Below are positions 63,989-64,000 of a stretch of DNA of 64,000 bases, piece by piece. The position numbers and the translations under genes were made by a program. Source of the DNA: Rhodanobacteraceae bacterium (GTDB lineage Bacteria; Pseudomonadota; Gammaproteobacteria; Xanthomonadales; Rhodanobacteraceae); NCBI GenBank assembly GCA_003142815.1, contig PLNP01000055.1, positions 247,411 to 311,410 of the forward strand, read 5' to 3'. The number at the start of each line of letters is the position of its first letter. Position 1 is the stretch's first letter. The notes under the pieces are model-generated. The model did not search any database and was not told the origin of the DNA. It saw nothing but the letters and a program-made list of their open reading frames with translations.

Positions 63989-64000
63989 TTGTGCCTCGAA

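Overview
The window is high-GC chromosomal DNA from a gammaproteobacterium. The gene set and the dispersed intergenic repeats suggest Xanthomonadales/Lysobacterales, probably a Rhodanobacteraceae-like (Dokdonella-type) genome. This placement is inferred from protein style (Xanthomonas-like E1/E2 dehydrogenase genes, TPR-sulfotransferases beside a TonB receptor, large secreted proteins with an LF/IF-x-DGFD motif) and was not tested by a search. No rRNA, CRISPR array, prophage or intact transposase was seen. One tRNA gene, tRNA-Gly(CCC), is present.

Layout: (1) 172-3639: a YdcH-type small protein, an envelope pair (DUF4398-type lipoprotein and OmpA-like coiled-coil protein, 4-nt overlap) and the twitching ATPase PilU. 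(2) 4044-13470: a giant protein with two TPR-sulfotransferase modules, a second TPR-sulfotransferase, a TonB-dependent receptor and an unassigned beta-barrel-like protein. (3) 14016-17303: mtgA, then an arsenic operon arsR-arsI'-arsC-acr3 in which arsI is truncated. (4) 17411-21965: a GtrB-like glycosyltransferase, a secreted BNR-repeat/DUF11 protein and a CBS-domain protein. (5) 22134-30500: aromatic amino acid catabolism (maiA, fah, hmgA, hppD, a divergent MarR regulator, a POT peptide transporter, tryptophan 2,3-dioxygenase). (6) 30708-34347: E1 alpha, E1 beta and E2 of a 2-oxoacid dehydrogenase. (7) 34451-45385: an M23 peptidase, metK, two secreted proteins, ahcY-metF and ilvE. metK and ahcY share a 31-bp upstream motif, and ahcY also has a SAH riboswitch-like leader. 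(8) 45544-48839: a two-component system, then blaI with a truncated M56 peptidase gene ending in a small MITE-like element. (9) 48912-51263: a small secreted protein, rimK-rimB and the tRNA. (10) 51494-59854: a FecR/DUF6600 protein, thiS, thiG, trmB, an SLC13-type permease, a Rieske ferredoxin, a small membrane protein and an EamA exporter. (11) 60590-63943: a MacB/LolD-like ABC exporter operon.

How the parts fit: hppD, hmgA, fah and maiA together take 4-hydroxyphenylpyruvate to fumarate and acetoacetate. The POT transporter, tryptophan dioxygenase, ilvE and the dehydrogenase complex suggest peptide and amino acid use, although the E1 substrate cannot be read from sequence. metK, ahcY and metF form most of the SAM cycle and appear to be under shared control. 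Decayed genes (arsI, M56) and abundant short repeats show ongoing intergenic remodelling. The least explained features are the sulfotransferase/TonB cluster, the metK/ahcY motif and the LF/IF-x-DGFD motif of the secreted proteins.
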